Made by a program: the position numbers and the translations under genes. This document shows, in pieces, positions 5,335 through 12,655 of a stretch of 12,735 nt of DNA. Source of the DNA: JANYJJ01 sp038241115 (GTDB lineage: Bacteria; Pseudomonadota; Gammaproteobacteria; Burkholderiales; Burkholderiaceae_C); the NCBI GenBank assembly GCA_038241115.1, contig JBBRGA010000098.1, positions 1 to 12,735 of the forward strand, read 5' to 3'. The notes under the pieces are model-generated. The model was not told where the DNA came from. It worked only from the letters and a program-made list of their open reading frames with translations, and searched no databases. Position 1 is the first letter of the stretch. Each line of letters begins with the position of its first letter.

Positions 5335-6195
5335 TCAAGCGCCTTTCAAGCGCCGCTTGGCCAGACGCAGCAGCAGGCGCTGCATGGGGTTGCGGTTGCC
5401 GCCGGGCCGCCAGGTGCGGTGCAGTTGATTGCGGTAAGCATCGAAGTGCAGGCCGCGCGGTGCCGCAATCACGCGGCCCCGCTTCAGCACCAGTTTAAGC
5501 ACCTGCGCGGCGGCCACGCCGCTGCACAACTGCACGGCGATGGCGGTGGACGGTCCGCGGCGCCGGGCCAAGTCGACGCGACTGCGGTCCACCAAGTACG
5601 ACATCTGCAGCATGCTGGGCGACAAACCCACCAAAAAGCGCAGTGCCTGCTCGTCTTCGGATTGACCCTCAAACTGAAAGTACTCGTCGAAGCTCATGCC
5701 GTTCGGCAAAAAATTGAGCAGCGCCGCGCCCATGCCCAAGGGCGCCACGGTGACACCCGGGATGCCCAATTCGCGACAGCGCGCAAACACCAAACGACGC
5801 ATCGGCAGGGCAAAAAAATCAAGCCCGTCCAGGTACACATCGCCGTCTTTCAGAAAGGCGTCCAGGTTGCCGGCGTCCAGACCCTGGTCGAACACCCGGA
5901 TGTCGATGTCGGGGTTGATGTCGCGCGCCATGGCCACCATCACATCGGTCTTTTTTTGATCGAGCGTGGACATGGTCGCGCCGACCTGGCGGTTGAAATT
6001 GGCCATGGCGTAAGTGTCGAAATCGGCCACTGAAAACGCCCCCACCCCCAAGCGCGCCAGGGTCAGCAGATGCACCCCGCCGACGCCGCCCAAACCCGCA
6101 ATGCACACGCGCGTCTGCTTCAAGCGCAACTGCTCTCTTTCCAGCAGCCAGCCTAGGTTGCGCGAGAAAGCCTCGTCGTATGAAAACTCAGTCAT
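5335..6195 (-). CDS. ThiF/MoeB/E1-like adenylyltransferase
   Basis: A 286-residue Rossmann-fold protein. VCIAGLGGVGGVHLLTLARLGVGAFSVADFD (30-60) holds the GxGGxGG nucleotide loop and the acidic strand end; NFNRQV and DQKKTD supply the Arg and Lys that contact ATP in this family. ThiF/E1 enzymes adenylate a carboxylate, usually the C-terminus of a sulfur carrier or ubiquitin-like protein. No CxxC zinc pairs and no obvious catalytic cysteine loop are present, and no ThiS/MoaD-like partner is encoded nearby, so the substrate is probably not the usual one. The start is placed at MTEFSYDEAF, which overlaps the FeeM-type stop by 8 bases; MRTP four codons earlier is possible. It resembles the ThiF half of Rv1355c-type ThiF-nitroreductase proteins. 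It ends convergent to blh. Confidence 0.82.
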   Translation of the reverse strand: MTEFSYDEAFSRNLGWLLEREQLRLKQTRVCIAGLGGVGGVHLLTLARLGVGAFSVADFDTYAMANFNRQVGATMSTLDQKKTDVMVAMARDINPDIDIRVFDQGLDAGNLDAFLKDGDVYLDGLDFFALPMRRLVFARCRELGIPGVTVAPLGMGAALLNFLPNGMSFDEYFQFEGQSEDEQALRFLVGLSPSMLQMSYLVDRSRVDLARRRGPSTAIAVQLCSGVAAAQVLKLVLKRGRVIAAPRGLHFDAYRNQLHRTWRPGGNRNPMQRLLLRLAKRRLKGA

Positions 6196-6985
6196 CGGCG
6201 TGCGCATGATCGAAAGAGCGCGGCAAATAAGCCGCATCGGGCTGGGTGCGAAGCAAACGACCCACGATGCTGGCCTCTTCTGCCACCGAAAAAAAATAGG
6301 GATAAAGCGAGCGGGTGGTTTCTGCCAGCTCAGGGCGCCCGCCGTACCGGTCGATCTGCGCATGCGCATGCGCGAAGTCCAAACGCATCAACACCGACGG
6401 CGCATTCACACGCGGGTTCAGGCGCGTCGGCCCGACCACTTCAAAACCCAGCATGCGTTCGTAATAAAGCCGGTGCCTTGGATTCACTTCAATCAACAAA
6501 TCGTCAAACTCCATCATCCGGTGGCCGTAGATATAGGCCACATGGAACAGCGACGCCAGCACGCGTTTGGAGCGCACCACGCTGTCGATGGCCAGCTTGG
6601 TGAACTCGCACAAATTGCGGCCGGCGTCGCGCATGGCCGTGGTTTCGGAAATGAAAGGGTCGTCAGCGTTCAGCCCGGCCGGTGAATCAAAGCCAATCGT
6701 GATGGTGCCGATGGTCGCTTCGGCGTCGCTGGCCATCAGCGTGATGCGGGTGGGCAACTGCTGCGCCGACAACGGCGTGGTCAAGTAGCCACGCGATGCG
6801 TACATGCGGTTGATCAAGATGCTGGCCGAGCTGCGCTGACCCATCGAGTCGGCGCTGCGAATCTTGAACAAGCGGCGGCTCACCTCATCAATCTGCGCAC
6901 CTTCCAGCGCTGATGCGTCTTGAATAAGCGAGCGCAGTGGATGCAGAGGCTCGAAGGGCACCCCAATGATCGTGTCGCCAGGCAA
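6188..6985 (-). CDS. FeeM-type N-acyl amino acid synthase-like GNAT acyltransferase
   Basis: A 265-residue protein whose core matches the FeeM catalytic domain: ATIGTITIGFDSPAGL (90-105), RNLCEFTKLAID (123-134), RVLASLFHVAYIYG (141-154) and IEVNPRHRLYYERMLGFEVVGPTRL (165-189). FeeM, related to LuxI acyl-homoserine lactone synthases, transfers a fatty acyl group from acyl-ACP to an amino acid amine such as tyrosine. The amine acceptor here is unknown. The only start upstream of the conserved part is TTG at 6985, preceded by a weak GGACGGA Shine-Dalgarno; ATG codons occur only further in (Met48). The C-terminal 55 residues are less typical. It overlaps the ThiF start by 8 bases, indicating co-translation. 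CRP-like copy C lies 87 bases upstream. Confidence 0.83.
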   Translation of the reverse strand: MPGDTIIGVPFEPLHPLRSLIQDASALEGAQIDEVSRRLFKIRSADSMGQRSSASILINRMYASRGYLTTPLSAQQLPTRITLMASDAEATIGTITIGFDSPAGLNADDPFISETTAMRDAGRNLCEFTKLAIDSVVRSKRVLASLFHVAYIYGHRMMEFDDLLIEVNPRHRLYYERMLGFEVVGPTRLNPRVNAPSVLMRLDFAHAHAQIDRYGGRPELAETTRSLYPYFFSVAEEASIVGRLLRTQPDAAYLPRSFDHAHADD

Positions 6986-7043
6986 GGTCCGTCCAGTTGG
7001 TTGATGCGGGCGGTGGCGATGGGTTGCGCCGCGGGTCGAAGCG

Positions 7044-7087
7044 AAGTTAGTCTGGGCGACATGCTCCGTCTGTGCGGTAGCGCACAG
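7044..7087 (-). promoter_or_regulatory. CRP-like palindrome (copy C) and -10 upstream of the FeeM-type gene
   Basis: CTGTGCG-GTAG-CGCACAG (7070-7087) is an inverted repeat that can be read as TGTGC-N6-GCACA, the geometry of an E. coli CRP site. On the minus strand TAACTT (7049-7044) begins on the 30th base from the centre, the same spacing as copy A. It lies in the 113-base gap after the lipoprotein gene and would give feeM-thiF its own promoter. A hairpin in the mRNA is an alternative reading. Confidence 0.5.
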
Positions 7088-7098
7088 TGCAGCGGATT

Positions 7099-7755
7099 TC
7101 AGCGCAAGGCCGCTTTGCAGAACTCCGCCACTTCTTTCATCACTTGCAAAGAAGCGGCCTGCGCAGCCTGAACGCCGCCTCGGGGGTCGTCGCTGGGCGC
7201 GGGCAAGGTGGCGTCGAACTCGCGAACGGCGAGCACCCGCCGGGTGCCGGTCTGGATCAAGGTGGCCCGCAGCGTGAGCCTTACCGTGCTGGGTTGAACG
7301 CTGAAGTTTTGCTGCAGACGGATCAAATCGGTGTCGATTGAGAAATCAGTGATGGCCGACGTTGGCGCCTGAACCACTGCCCCCAAGTTGACTGCAGCGA
7401 CTGCCGCCGCTGCGCCGGCGCGCGGCAACAGCTCGTCGCTCAGCACCTCCACCAGCAACGCGCCCAGCATGCGCGCCGGCGTGTCGGCCCATTCACTGCG
7501 CGCGAAATATTCCAGCTGCTGCGGACTGCGGGTGTAGACCATGTGCGTGCTGTCAAAGCCCGAGGAGGCTCGCATGGGGTTGACCAGCAGCGAAGGGCCA
7601 TCCGATCGGGCGGCCTGCTCTCGCAGCACCTTGACGGCGCTGCTGCTGAGTGTGAAAAAAGACGGCGTGGGTGGCGGGCTGGGCAAGAGCGAGCCGCAGG
7701 CGGACATCAGACAGGCAGATGCCAACACCAGGCTGGCGCGAAAAAATAATTTCAT
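7099..7755 (-). CDS. ABC-type transport auxiliary lipoprotein (PqiC/YmbA-like)
   Basis: A 218-residue lipoprotein. The signal peptide MKLFFRASLVLASACLMSAC ends in a lipobox with Cys20; Gly follows at +2, so outer-membrane sorting is likely. The rest (FFTLSSSAVKVL, LLVNPMRASSGFDSTHMVYTRSPQQLEYFARSEWADTPARMLGALLVEVL) matches the ABC-transport auxiliary lipoprotein family, which partners MCE/MlaD systems and resembles PqiC. Its ATG overlaps the stop of the MCE gene (ATGA), so it is coupled to the transporter. The expected role is to anchor or complete a periplasmic lipid-transfer path at the outer membrane. Confidence 0.88.
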   Translation of the reverse strand: MKLFFRASLVLASACLMSACGSLLPSPPPTPSFFTLSSSAVKVLREQAARSDGPSLLVNPMRASSGFDSTHMVYTRSPQQLEYFARSEWADTPARMLGALLVEVLSDELLPRAGAAAAVAAVNLGAVVQAPTSAITDFSIDTDLIRLQQNFSVQPSTVRLTLRATLIQTGTRRVLAVREFDATLPAPSDDPRGGVQAAQAASLQVMKEVAEFCKAALR

Positions 7756-8753
7756 GGTGCCGGTGCCCGTTTAGAAGCGTCAATGGAGACGTCAATGGAT
7801 GCATCAAAAGCCGGGCGTGCCGCCGCGGCTTCGCCCGGCCCGTCGGGCACCGTGCCACGACCGCGCAACAAGCTGGCCGGGTTGCGCTCGGTCTGCTCGG
7901 TGAGGCGGCGCAGGGACGCCGACAGCACACTCAAATCGTTCAGCAAAATCTGGATCGCCGGCACGGTTTGCGAAGTCAGTCGCTGCACATCAGCGCCCAC
8001 CGCTTCCACCGTTTTGCCGGCCTGCGTGCCAGCGGCGGCGGTGTCATTGCCCATTTTTTCGACGGCTGCCGCGCTGCGAGAAATGCGCTCGACCATCGGG
8101 TCGATTTGTGCGGCGAGATTTGCCGACAGGCGCGCGCTGTTTTCCAGAGTGCGCCCCGCATTGGTGATGGCGGCGTCCATCGTGGCCTGGCGCGCGGCCA
8201 CGGTGCGCGTCACCGCGGCAATGTCGGACAGCGCGCTGCTGACGGCGGCGCGGTTTTCGTCACTGAGCAATTTGTTGACGTTGTCGGAAGTGCTGTCCAG
8301 CTTGGCCGCCACATTCGACAGCACGTTTTCCAAACGCGTCGACAGCGACGCCTTGGTGCGAATGATGGGCATCTCATCAGGGCTGGAGGCCGTCAGCAAG
8401 GGGCCGTTCGGCGAGCCTCCGGCCAGCTCCACATAGGCAATGCCGGTCAGGCCCTGCGTTTTCAACACCGCCACGGTCTCAACTTGTATGGGCGTGCCGC
8501 GCTCGATCGCAAACACCAAATGCACACGCTGCGGGTTGACTTTGTCCAGCGTGATGCTGCGCACTTTGCCGACCTCCACGCCGTTGTATTTCACCGGCGC
8601 GTTCAGGTTCAGGCCCGACACCGATTCGTCCTCGACCGCTTGATAAAAGTCGACCTTTTTCTGCCACGCACCGCCTGAGGCGATCCACAGCACGCCGGCA
8701 ATCAAGGCGCCGCCGAGCAGCAGCACAAAGGCCCCCACCACGGTGAAGCTCAC
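7752..8753 (-). CDS. MlaD/MCE-domain periplasmic lipid-transport protein
   Basis: A 333-residue protein with one N-terminal membrane anchor (SFTVVGAFVLLLGGALIAGVLWIA), an MCE domain at about 37-115 (SVSGLNLNAPVKYNGVEVGKVRSITLD, TQGLTGIAYVELAGG) and a long helical part (about 140-290), ending in a Pro/Ala-rich tail. MCE proteins form hexameric rings that bind lipid between inner and outer membranes. The long helical part is typical of MCE proteins in four-gene mlaE-mlaF-mlaD-lipoprotein sets. The start used is GTG, overlapping the ATPase stop (GTGA). Homologues usually begin METK before this point, and IIETK is encoded in frame just upstream without an ATG, so the true start may differ by a few residues. 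Confidence 0.9.
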   Translation of the reverse strand: MSFTVVGAFVLLLGGALIAGVLWIASGGAWQKKVDFYQAVEDESVSGLNLNAPVKYNGVEVGKVRSITLDKVNPQRVHLVFAIERGTPIQVETVAVLKTQGLTGIAYVELAGGSPNGPLLTASSPDEMPIIRTKASLSTRLENVLSNVAAKLDSTSDNVNKLLSDENRAAVSSALSDIAAVTRTVAARQATMDAAITNAGRTLENSARLSANLAAQIDPMVERISRSAAAVEKMGNDTAAAGTQAGKTVEAVGADVQRLTSQTVPAIQILLNDLSVLSASLRRLTEQTERNPASLLRGRGTVPDGPGEAAAARPAFDASIDVSIDASKRAPAP

Positions 8754-9646
8754 TTTGGTTTCGATGATGCGTTCTCCGTTGCTTTTTCGGTTGATTTTTC
8801 GGCTGATTCTGGCGGTGGTTCTTGGGGTGATTCTTGAGCTGCGGGTTGACGTTCCAGCGCAGCGCGCCCGCGCGGCCCATCGAAAAACTGCCGCACGGCG
8901 GGCTGCTTCATTTGCGCGAGTTCAGCCATCGAGCCCATTCCTTGCACCACGCCGTCTGCCAGCACCGCCACGCGGTTGGCCACGGCCCACAACAGGTCCA
9001 GGTCGTGGGTGATCATCACCACCGTCAGGCCAAACAGGTCGCGCAGCTTGAGCACCAACTCGTCCACCCCGGCGGCACTCACCGGGTCGAGGCCCGCAGT
9101 GGGCTCGTCCAAAAAAAGCAGTTCGGGGTCCAGCGCCAGCGCGCGTGCCAACGAGGCGCGCTTCATCATGCCGCCGCTCAACTCCGACGGGTACTGCGCA
9201 CCGACCTCGGGTGCCAGGCCCGTCATGGCCAATTTGGCAGCGGCAATCTCATCGATCAAGTCATCAGACAGCGTGGTGTGTTCGCGCAGCGGCAGACCGA
9301 TGTTTTCTTGAACGGTCAACGCGCCAAACAAGCCGCCGTGCTGAAACATCACGCCCCAGCGGCGACGCAGTGCCTGGCCCGCTTTGCTTTGTTCGGACGC
9401 CACCGTTTTCAAGTCCACGCCCAACACCTTGACCGTGCCCTTGTTGGGTTGGTGCAGCAAGATCAATTCGCGCAGCAAGGTTGATTTGCCCGACCCGCTG
9501 CCGCCGATCAACGCAAAAATCTCGGCGCGGCGGACTTCGAAGTTGATGTCGCTGTGGACCACGTGCGAGCCGAAACGGGTGGCCACATGGCTGACCGAGA
9601 TGACGACTTCGGCTGCGCTTTCAGGCAAGGCGCTCAAAGGAGGCAC
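8750..9646 (-). CDS. MlaF-type ABC transporter ATP-binding protein
   Basis: A 298-residue ATPase. Walker A GGSGSGKST (48-56), Q-loop Gln102, signature LSGGM (156-160), Walker B LLFLDE (176-181) and the switch His214 in MITHD are all intact. The signature LSGGMMKR and the GLFGALTVQENIGLPLREHT stretch are typical of MlaF. The C-terminal 35 residues are a Pro/Glu/Lys-rich tail absent from MlaF of E. coli. It begins with GTG one base after the permease stop; a TTG three codons later has better Shine-Dalgarno spacing (GAGG) and could be the real start. It energises the lipid transporter formed with the permease and MCE protein. Confidence 0.92.
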   Translation of the reverse strand: MPPLSALPESAAEVVISVSHVATRFGSHVVHSDINFEVRRAEIFALIGGSGSGKSTLLRELILLHQPNKGTVKVLGVDLKTVASEQSKAGQALRRRWGVMFQHGGLFGALTVQENIGLPLREHTTLSDDLIDEIAAAKLAMTGLAPEVGAQYPSELSGGMMKRASLARALALDPELLFLDEPTAGLDPVSAAGVDELVLKLRDLFGLTVVMITHDLDLLWAVANRVAVLADGVVQGMGSMAELAQMKQPAVRQFFDGPRGRAALERQPAAQESPQEPPPESAEKSTEKATENASSKPK

Positions 9647-9647
9647 C

Positions 9648-11024
9648 TCATAAATCCAGTGCGCTGAAGATCACCGAAAAGATCGCGTCGGCCACGATCA
9701 CCAGGAAGATGGACTGCACCACGCTGCGGGTGGTTTGGCGGCCCACGCTGTCGGCACCGCCCTTGGTGCGAAAGCCCTGGAAGCACCCCACCGTGACGAT
9801 GATGATGCCGAACACCGGCGCCTTGGCAAGGCCGACCAGGTAGGTGCTCATGCCGATGGCTTTGACCATGCGGTCTGTGAACTCGGGGAAGCTCACGCCC
9901 AACTGCGCACGCGCCAACACCATGCCGCCGAGCACGCCCAACACGTCGGCAAACACCGTGAGCAAAGGCATGGCAATCAGCATGGCCAGCAACTTGGGCA
10001 ACACCAACACCTCTTGCGGCGACAGGCCCAGCGTGCGCATGGCATCGATTTCTTCGGTGACGGCCATGGTGCCAATTTGCGCCGCATAGGCAGAGCCGGA
10101 ACGCCCGGCGATGATGATGGCGGTAATGAGTGGCGCGAACTCACGCAGCATCGAGACGCCGATCAAGTCGGCCACGAAAATGTTGGCGCCGTACTGACGC
10201 AGTTGGTCGGCACTTTGGTAGGCCACCACCACACCCAACAAAAATGCCAGCAAGCCGACGATGGGCAAGGCATTGACTCCGGCATTGCGCACATTGAAGG
10301 CCACGGGTCGCCAGCGCAGGCGCGACGGGTGGGCCACGCAGCGTGACAACGCCACAGCGGTTTCGCCGACAAAAGCCAGCATCGCCAAAGCCTGCTCGCT
10401 GACGCTGGTTGTCCAGCCGACCAAGGCGCGGCCCAGTTTTTCCAAATACGACGGCGCGGTGACGGCTGGCGCGGCGAGCACCGCTGAACCGGATCCTGCC
10501 GTGGTGGCGTTGGCGGACTTGGCAAGCGTTGCGGTAGCCGCTGGGGCGCCAGCAGGGGCCGCATCGGACGCGGCGCTCAGAGCCGCAAACAGCCGCGCCA
10601 ATTCGGGGCGCGAACCTTGCAGCGCGGGTGAACTTCCCGATGCGACCACGCGCTCTAACAGCCGGCGCAGCAGCCAGGCTCCAACCGTGTCGAGCGCTTG
10701 CAGCTTGGTGGCATCGACCTCAGCCACTTCACGTTCGGGGGCAGGCTTGTCTGACAATTTTTCGATGCGAGCTTCCAAATCGCCTGCGTCCAGCGCCGTC
10801 CAGCGCCCCGACAGATGCAGCGTGCGCAATGTGTCGGGCCTGGAGGTCTGCAAACTGTTGTTGACGGAAGCCGTGATCTCAAAATTCGCCGCAGCACCAG
10901 ACTTGGTGCCCGACGTGTCACCAGACGTGTCGCCAGATGTTTCACTCGACGATTCACCGGGCACGTCGCCAACCCCCTCGCCAGTCACCGCCACGGCAGC
11001 GCTGGCGGTCGTTTGGGACGACAT
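9648..11024 (-). CDS. MlaE-family ABC permease with N-terminal STAS-like domain
   Basis: A 458-residue protein in three parts: a Ser/Thr/Gly/Asp-rich leader (about 1-48), a STAS-like domain (about 50-145, TLHLSGRWTALDAGDLEARI, VDATKLQALDTVGAWLLRRLLE) followed by an Ala-rich linker, and a C-terminal MlaE permease (about 195-458). The permease shows ADLIGVSMLREFAPLITAII, AGRSGSAYAAQIGTMAVTEEIDAMRTLG and GCFQGFRTKGGADSVGRQTT. STAS-MlaE fusions replace the separate MlaB STAS protein of E. coli. The ATG at 11024 is preferred to a TTG two codons earlier. It starts 15 bases after the crp stop, so it is probably co-transcribed with the regulator, and its stop is one base from the ATPase start. Confidence 0.9.
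   Translation of the reverse strand: MSSQTTASAAVAVTGEGVGDVPGESSSETSGDTSGDTSGTKSGAAANFEITASVNNSLQTSRPDTLRTLHLSGRWTALDAGDLEARIEKLSDKPAPEREVAEVDATKLQALDTVGAWLLRRLLERVVASGSSPALQGSRPELARLFAALSAASDAAPAGAPAATATLAKSANATTAGSGSAVLAAPAVTAPSYLEKLGRALVGWTTSVSEQALAMLAFVGETAVALSRCVAHPSRLRWRPVAFNVRNAGVNALPIVGLLAFLLGVVVAYQSADQLRQYGANIFVADLIGVSMLREFAPLITAIIIAGRSGSAYAAQIGTMAVTEEIDAMRTLGLSPQEVLVLPKLLAMLIAMPLLTVFADVLGVLGGMVLARAQLGVSFPEFTDRMVKAIGMSTYLVGLAKAPVFGIIIVTVGCFQGFRTKGGADSVGRQTTRSVVQSIFLVIVADAIFSVIFSALDL
10912..10971. repeat. Degenerate 12-bp coding repeats in the permease leader
   Basis: About five imperfect 12-base units, best in 10912-10923 and 10924-10935 (GACGTGTCRCCA), encode the ETSGDTSGDTSGTKSG stretch before the STAS-like domain. 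The period is a whole number of codons, so unit gain or loss keeps the frame. Confidence 0.6.
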
Positions 11025-11039
11025 GGACAAAAGCCTGGC

Positions 11040-11804
11040 TCAGACGGCTGCGGCCATTGCAAATCCGACACCACTTCGGGGTTCGCGGTTGACCAGCACG
11101 CCGTAACCCGGCCGTGCGCGTGCGGCCAAACCGGCACGATCGAGCACGGAGATGTGGCCTCGGCTGTACGCGATGAGCCCATCTTCCTGCAAGCGTAGCG
11201 CAGCGCTGGTCACACCTTCGCGTCGCACACCCAACAGCGACGCCACCAGTTCGTGCGTCATGGGCAAGGTGTCGGAACTCGACCTGTCCAGGCCCTGCAT
11301 CAAGCGGCGGCACAGCAACTGGTCGATCGACTGGAACCTGTGGCAGGCGGCGGTGTGCGCCACCTGTGCCATCAATGCCTGCACGCAGTGCAGCATCATC
11401 GACGACACCGCGGCGCAAGTAGCAATTTCTTGCTTCACCACATGCGCCGGTATGCGAAACGCACTGCCTGCGGTCTGCACCACCACTTGGCTGGCCGTGG
11501 AATTGCCGCCCATGAACAACGAGATGCCTGTCAGGCCTTCGCGCCCTACTATCGCCACCTCGCAGCTGTGGCCGTCGTGGGTGTTGTAGACCAAAGACAC
11601 GACCGCGCTGGTCGGAAAGTACGCGTGCTGTGGGTCGCAGCCTGAATCACACAGCACCTGACCGCGCTTCAACTTCACATGCTCCAGCTGGGTCGACCAG
11701 CGCGCCCAGTCTTCATTCGGCAAGGACGCCAACAGGTGGTTTTGCCGCGCGTCGCACGCGATGTCGGCGGCGGCTTTAACTCTGAACTTGCTTGGATTGG
11801 TCAT
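11040..11804 (-). CDS. Crp/Fnr-family transcriptional regulator
   Basis: A 254-residue protein: an N-terminal cyclic-nucleotide-binding-like beta-roll (about 25-125, LKRGQVLCDSGCDPQHAYFP, VAIVGREGLTGISLFMGG), a dimerisation helix (about 125-165) and a C-terminal winged helix (about 180-222, MTHELVASLLGVRREGVTSAALRLQEDGLI). The beta-roll lacks a clear GE-x6-RSA phosphate-binding cassette and there is no Fnr-like cysteine cluster, so cAMP and Fe-S sensing are both doubtful. Arg195 and Glu196 align with E. coli CRP Arg180 and Glu181, which read the TGTG of the CRP half-site; CRP Arg185 is replaced by Ser200. The start MTNPSKF is preferred to an upstream TTG because it gives the normal family N-terminus. 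It heads the mla operon and has a CRP-like palindrome upstream. Confidence 0.88.
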   Translation of the reverse strand: MTNPSKFRVKAAADIACDARQNHLLASLPNEDWARWSTQLEHVKLKRGQVLCDSGCDPQHAYFPTSAVVSLVYNTHDGHSCEVAIVGREGLTGISLFMGGNSTASQVVVQTAGSAFRIPAHVVKQEIATCAAVSSMMLHCVQALMAQVAHTAACHRFQSIDQLLCRRLMQGLDRSSSDTLPMTHELVASLLGVRREGVTSAALRLQEDGLIAYSRGHISVLDRAGLAARARPGYGVLVNREPRSGVGFAMAAAV

Positions 11805-11899
11805 AGGCCATCTTGGTGGCCATGGACGCGCGCAGCCATCGGTGGCAACCGGCAAGTGACGTAAGCGATCTCCTACTGCGCTGCTAGGGCCGCCCGCAC

Positions 11900-11942
11900 A
11901 TTACAGCTCACCGCTTGCAGCGTCATCGGTGCGGCAGCGAAC
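11900..11942 (-). promoter_or_regulatory. CRP-like palindrome (copy D) and -10 upstream of crp and the mla operon
   Basis: GTGCGGCAGCGAAC (11929-11942) matches copy C at 12 of 14 positions. On the minus strand TGTAAT (11905-11900), five of six bases of the consensus -10, begins on the 31st base from the centre, as for copy B. It points at the Crp/Fnr gene and suggests autoregulation. The same site is 36 bases before the hydroxylase start on the plus strand and might affect that gene too. Confidence 0.45.
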
Positions 11943-11977
11943 AGACGGCGAACCCTCCTGACCAATACGGTGGCTCC

Positions 11978-12655
11978 ATGCTCAAAAAAACCCAAAGCTT
12001 GTTCTCCATCGAACACGGCGAGGCGGCGTACGCCTTCGATTTCGCGCTGTACTTGTTTGCGGTGCTGGCGCTGGGCGCCGGCCTGATCTGGCTGGCGCCG
12101 TTTTCAGAGTGGCCGCACTGGGCCGGCTTTGCGCTTTTGGGTTGGGGCGTGTGGACGCTGCTTGAGTACGCGGTTCACCGCTTTGTGCTGCACGGCCTGC
12201 CGCCATTCAACCGTTGGCATTTCGAGCATCACCACCGACCCGCAGCGTTGATCTGCGCACCCACCGTGCTCAGCGTCGGCCTGATCGCGGGCTTTTTCTT
12301 TTTGCCCCTGGCCTGGGGATGGGGCCTGACGGTGGCGATTTCCCTCACGCTGGGCTTGACCCTGGGCTACTTGGCTTACGCAGTGTTGCACCACGCCACT
12401 CACCACTGGCGCGCGAGAAGCCCATGGCTGAAGCGGCGCAAGCTGTGGCACGCGCAACATCACAGCGTTGAACGTAGCGTGGGTGGCGTGGGCAGACAAG
12501 GCAGCGCAGGAGGCGACCACGCAAACAGGCCCAAAGGTAAGTCCGCGTACTACGGTGTAAGCAGCGGTTTCTGGGACCACGTTTTCGGCACGGCACACGT
12601 CGCTCGAGTGGACACACAACCTGAAAAAAAAGGCAGCGCCGACCCAGACTTTTGA
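11978..12655 (+). CDS. Fatty acid hydroxylase/sterol desaturase-family membrane protein
   Basis: A 225-residue protein with hydrophobic segments at about 19-40, 47-62, 93-112 and 116-136. Histidine boxes are present in family order: HRFVLH (67-72), HFEHHH (81-86), HHATHH (138-143) and HAQHH (158-162). These bind a di-iron centre, and members hydroxylate or desaturate lipid chains or ring compounds at the membrane. After HAQHH there is a Gly/Ser-rich insertion of about 23 residues (165-188) before YYGVSSGFWDHVFGT, where relatives usually go quickly to a YGVS/T-x-x-x-WD segment. The ATG at 11978 has a GGTGG stretch 5 bases upstream. It diverges from the Crp gene, and the substrate is unknown. 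A short hairpin (12672-12684) without a T-tract follows. Confidence 0.82.
   Translation: MLKKTQSLFSIEHGEAAYAFDFALYLFAVLALGAGLIWLAPFSEWPHWAGFALLGWGVWTLLEYAVHRFVLHGLPPFNRWHFEHHHRPAALICAPTVLSVGLIAGFFFLPLAWGWGLTVAISLTLGLTLGYLAYAVLHHATHHWRARSPWLKRRKLWHAQHHSVERSVGGVGRQGSAGGDHANRPKGKSAYYGVSSGFWDHVFGTAHVARVDTQPEKKGSADPDF

Noticed and set aside
5331..5352. Near-duplicate GGCGCTTGAA at the ThiF C-terminus as a functional repeat
   Set aside because: Two 10-bp copies covering the last codons and stop are probably chance or a small duplication, and no structure or signal is associated.
7671..8678. 335-codon plus-strand open frame
   Set aside because: It is antisense to the lipoprotein and MCE genes, which have clear domains and start/stop overlaps. 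Its composition is Arg/His/Gln-rich and shadow-like.
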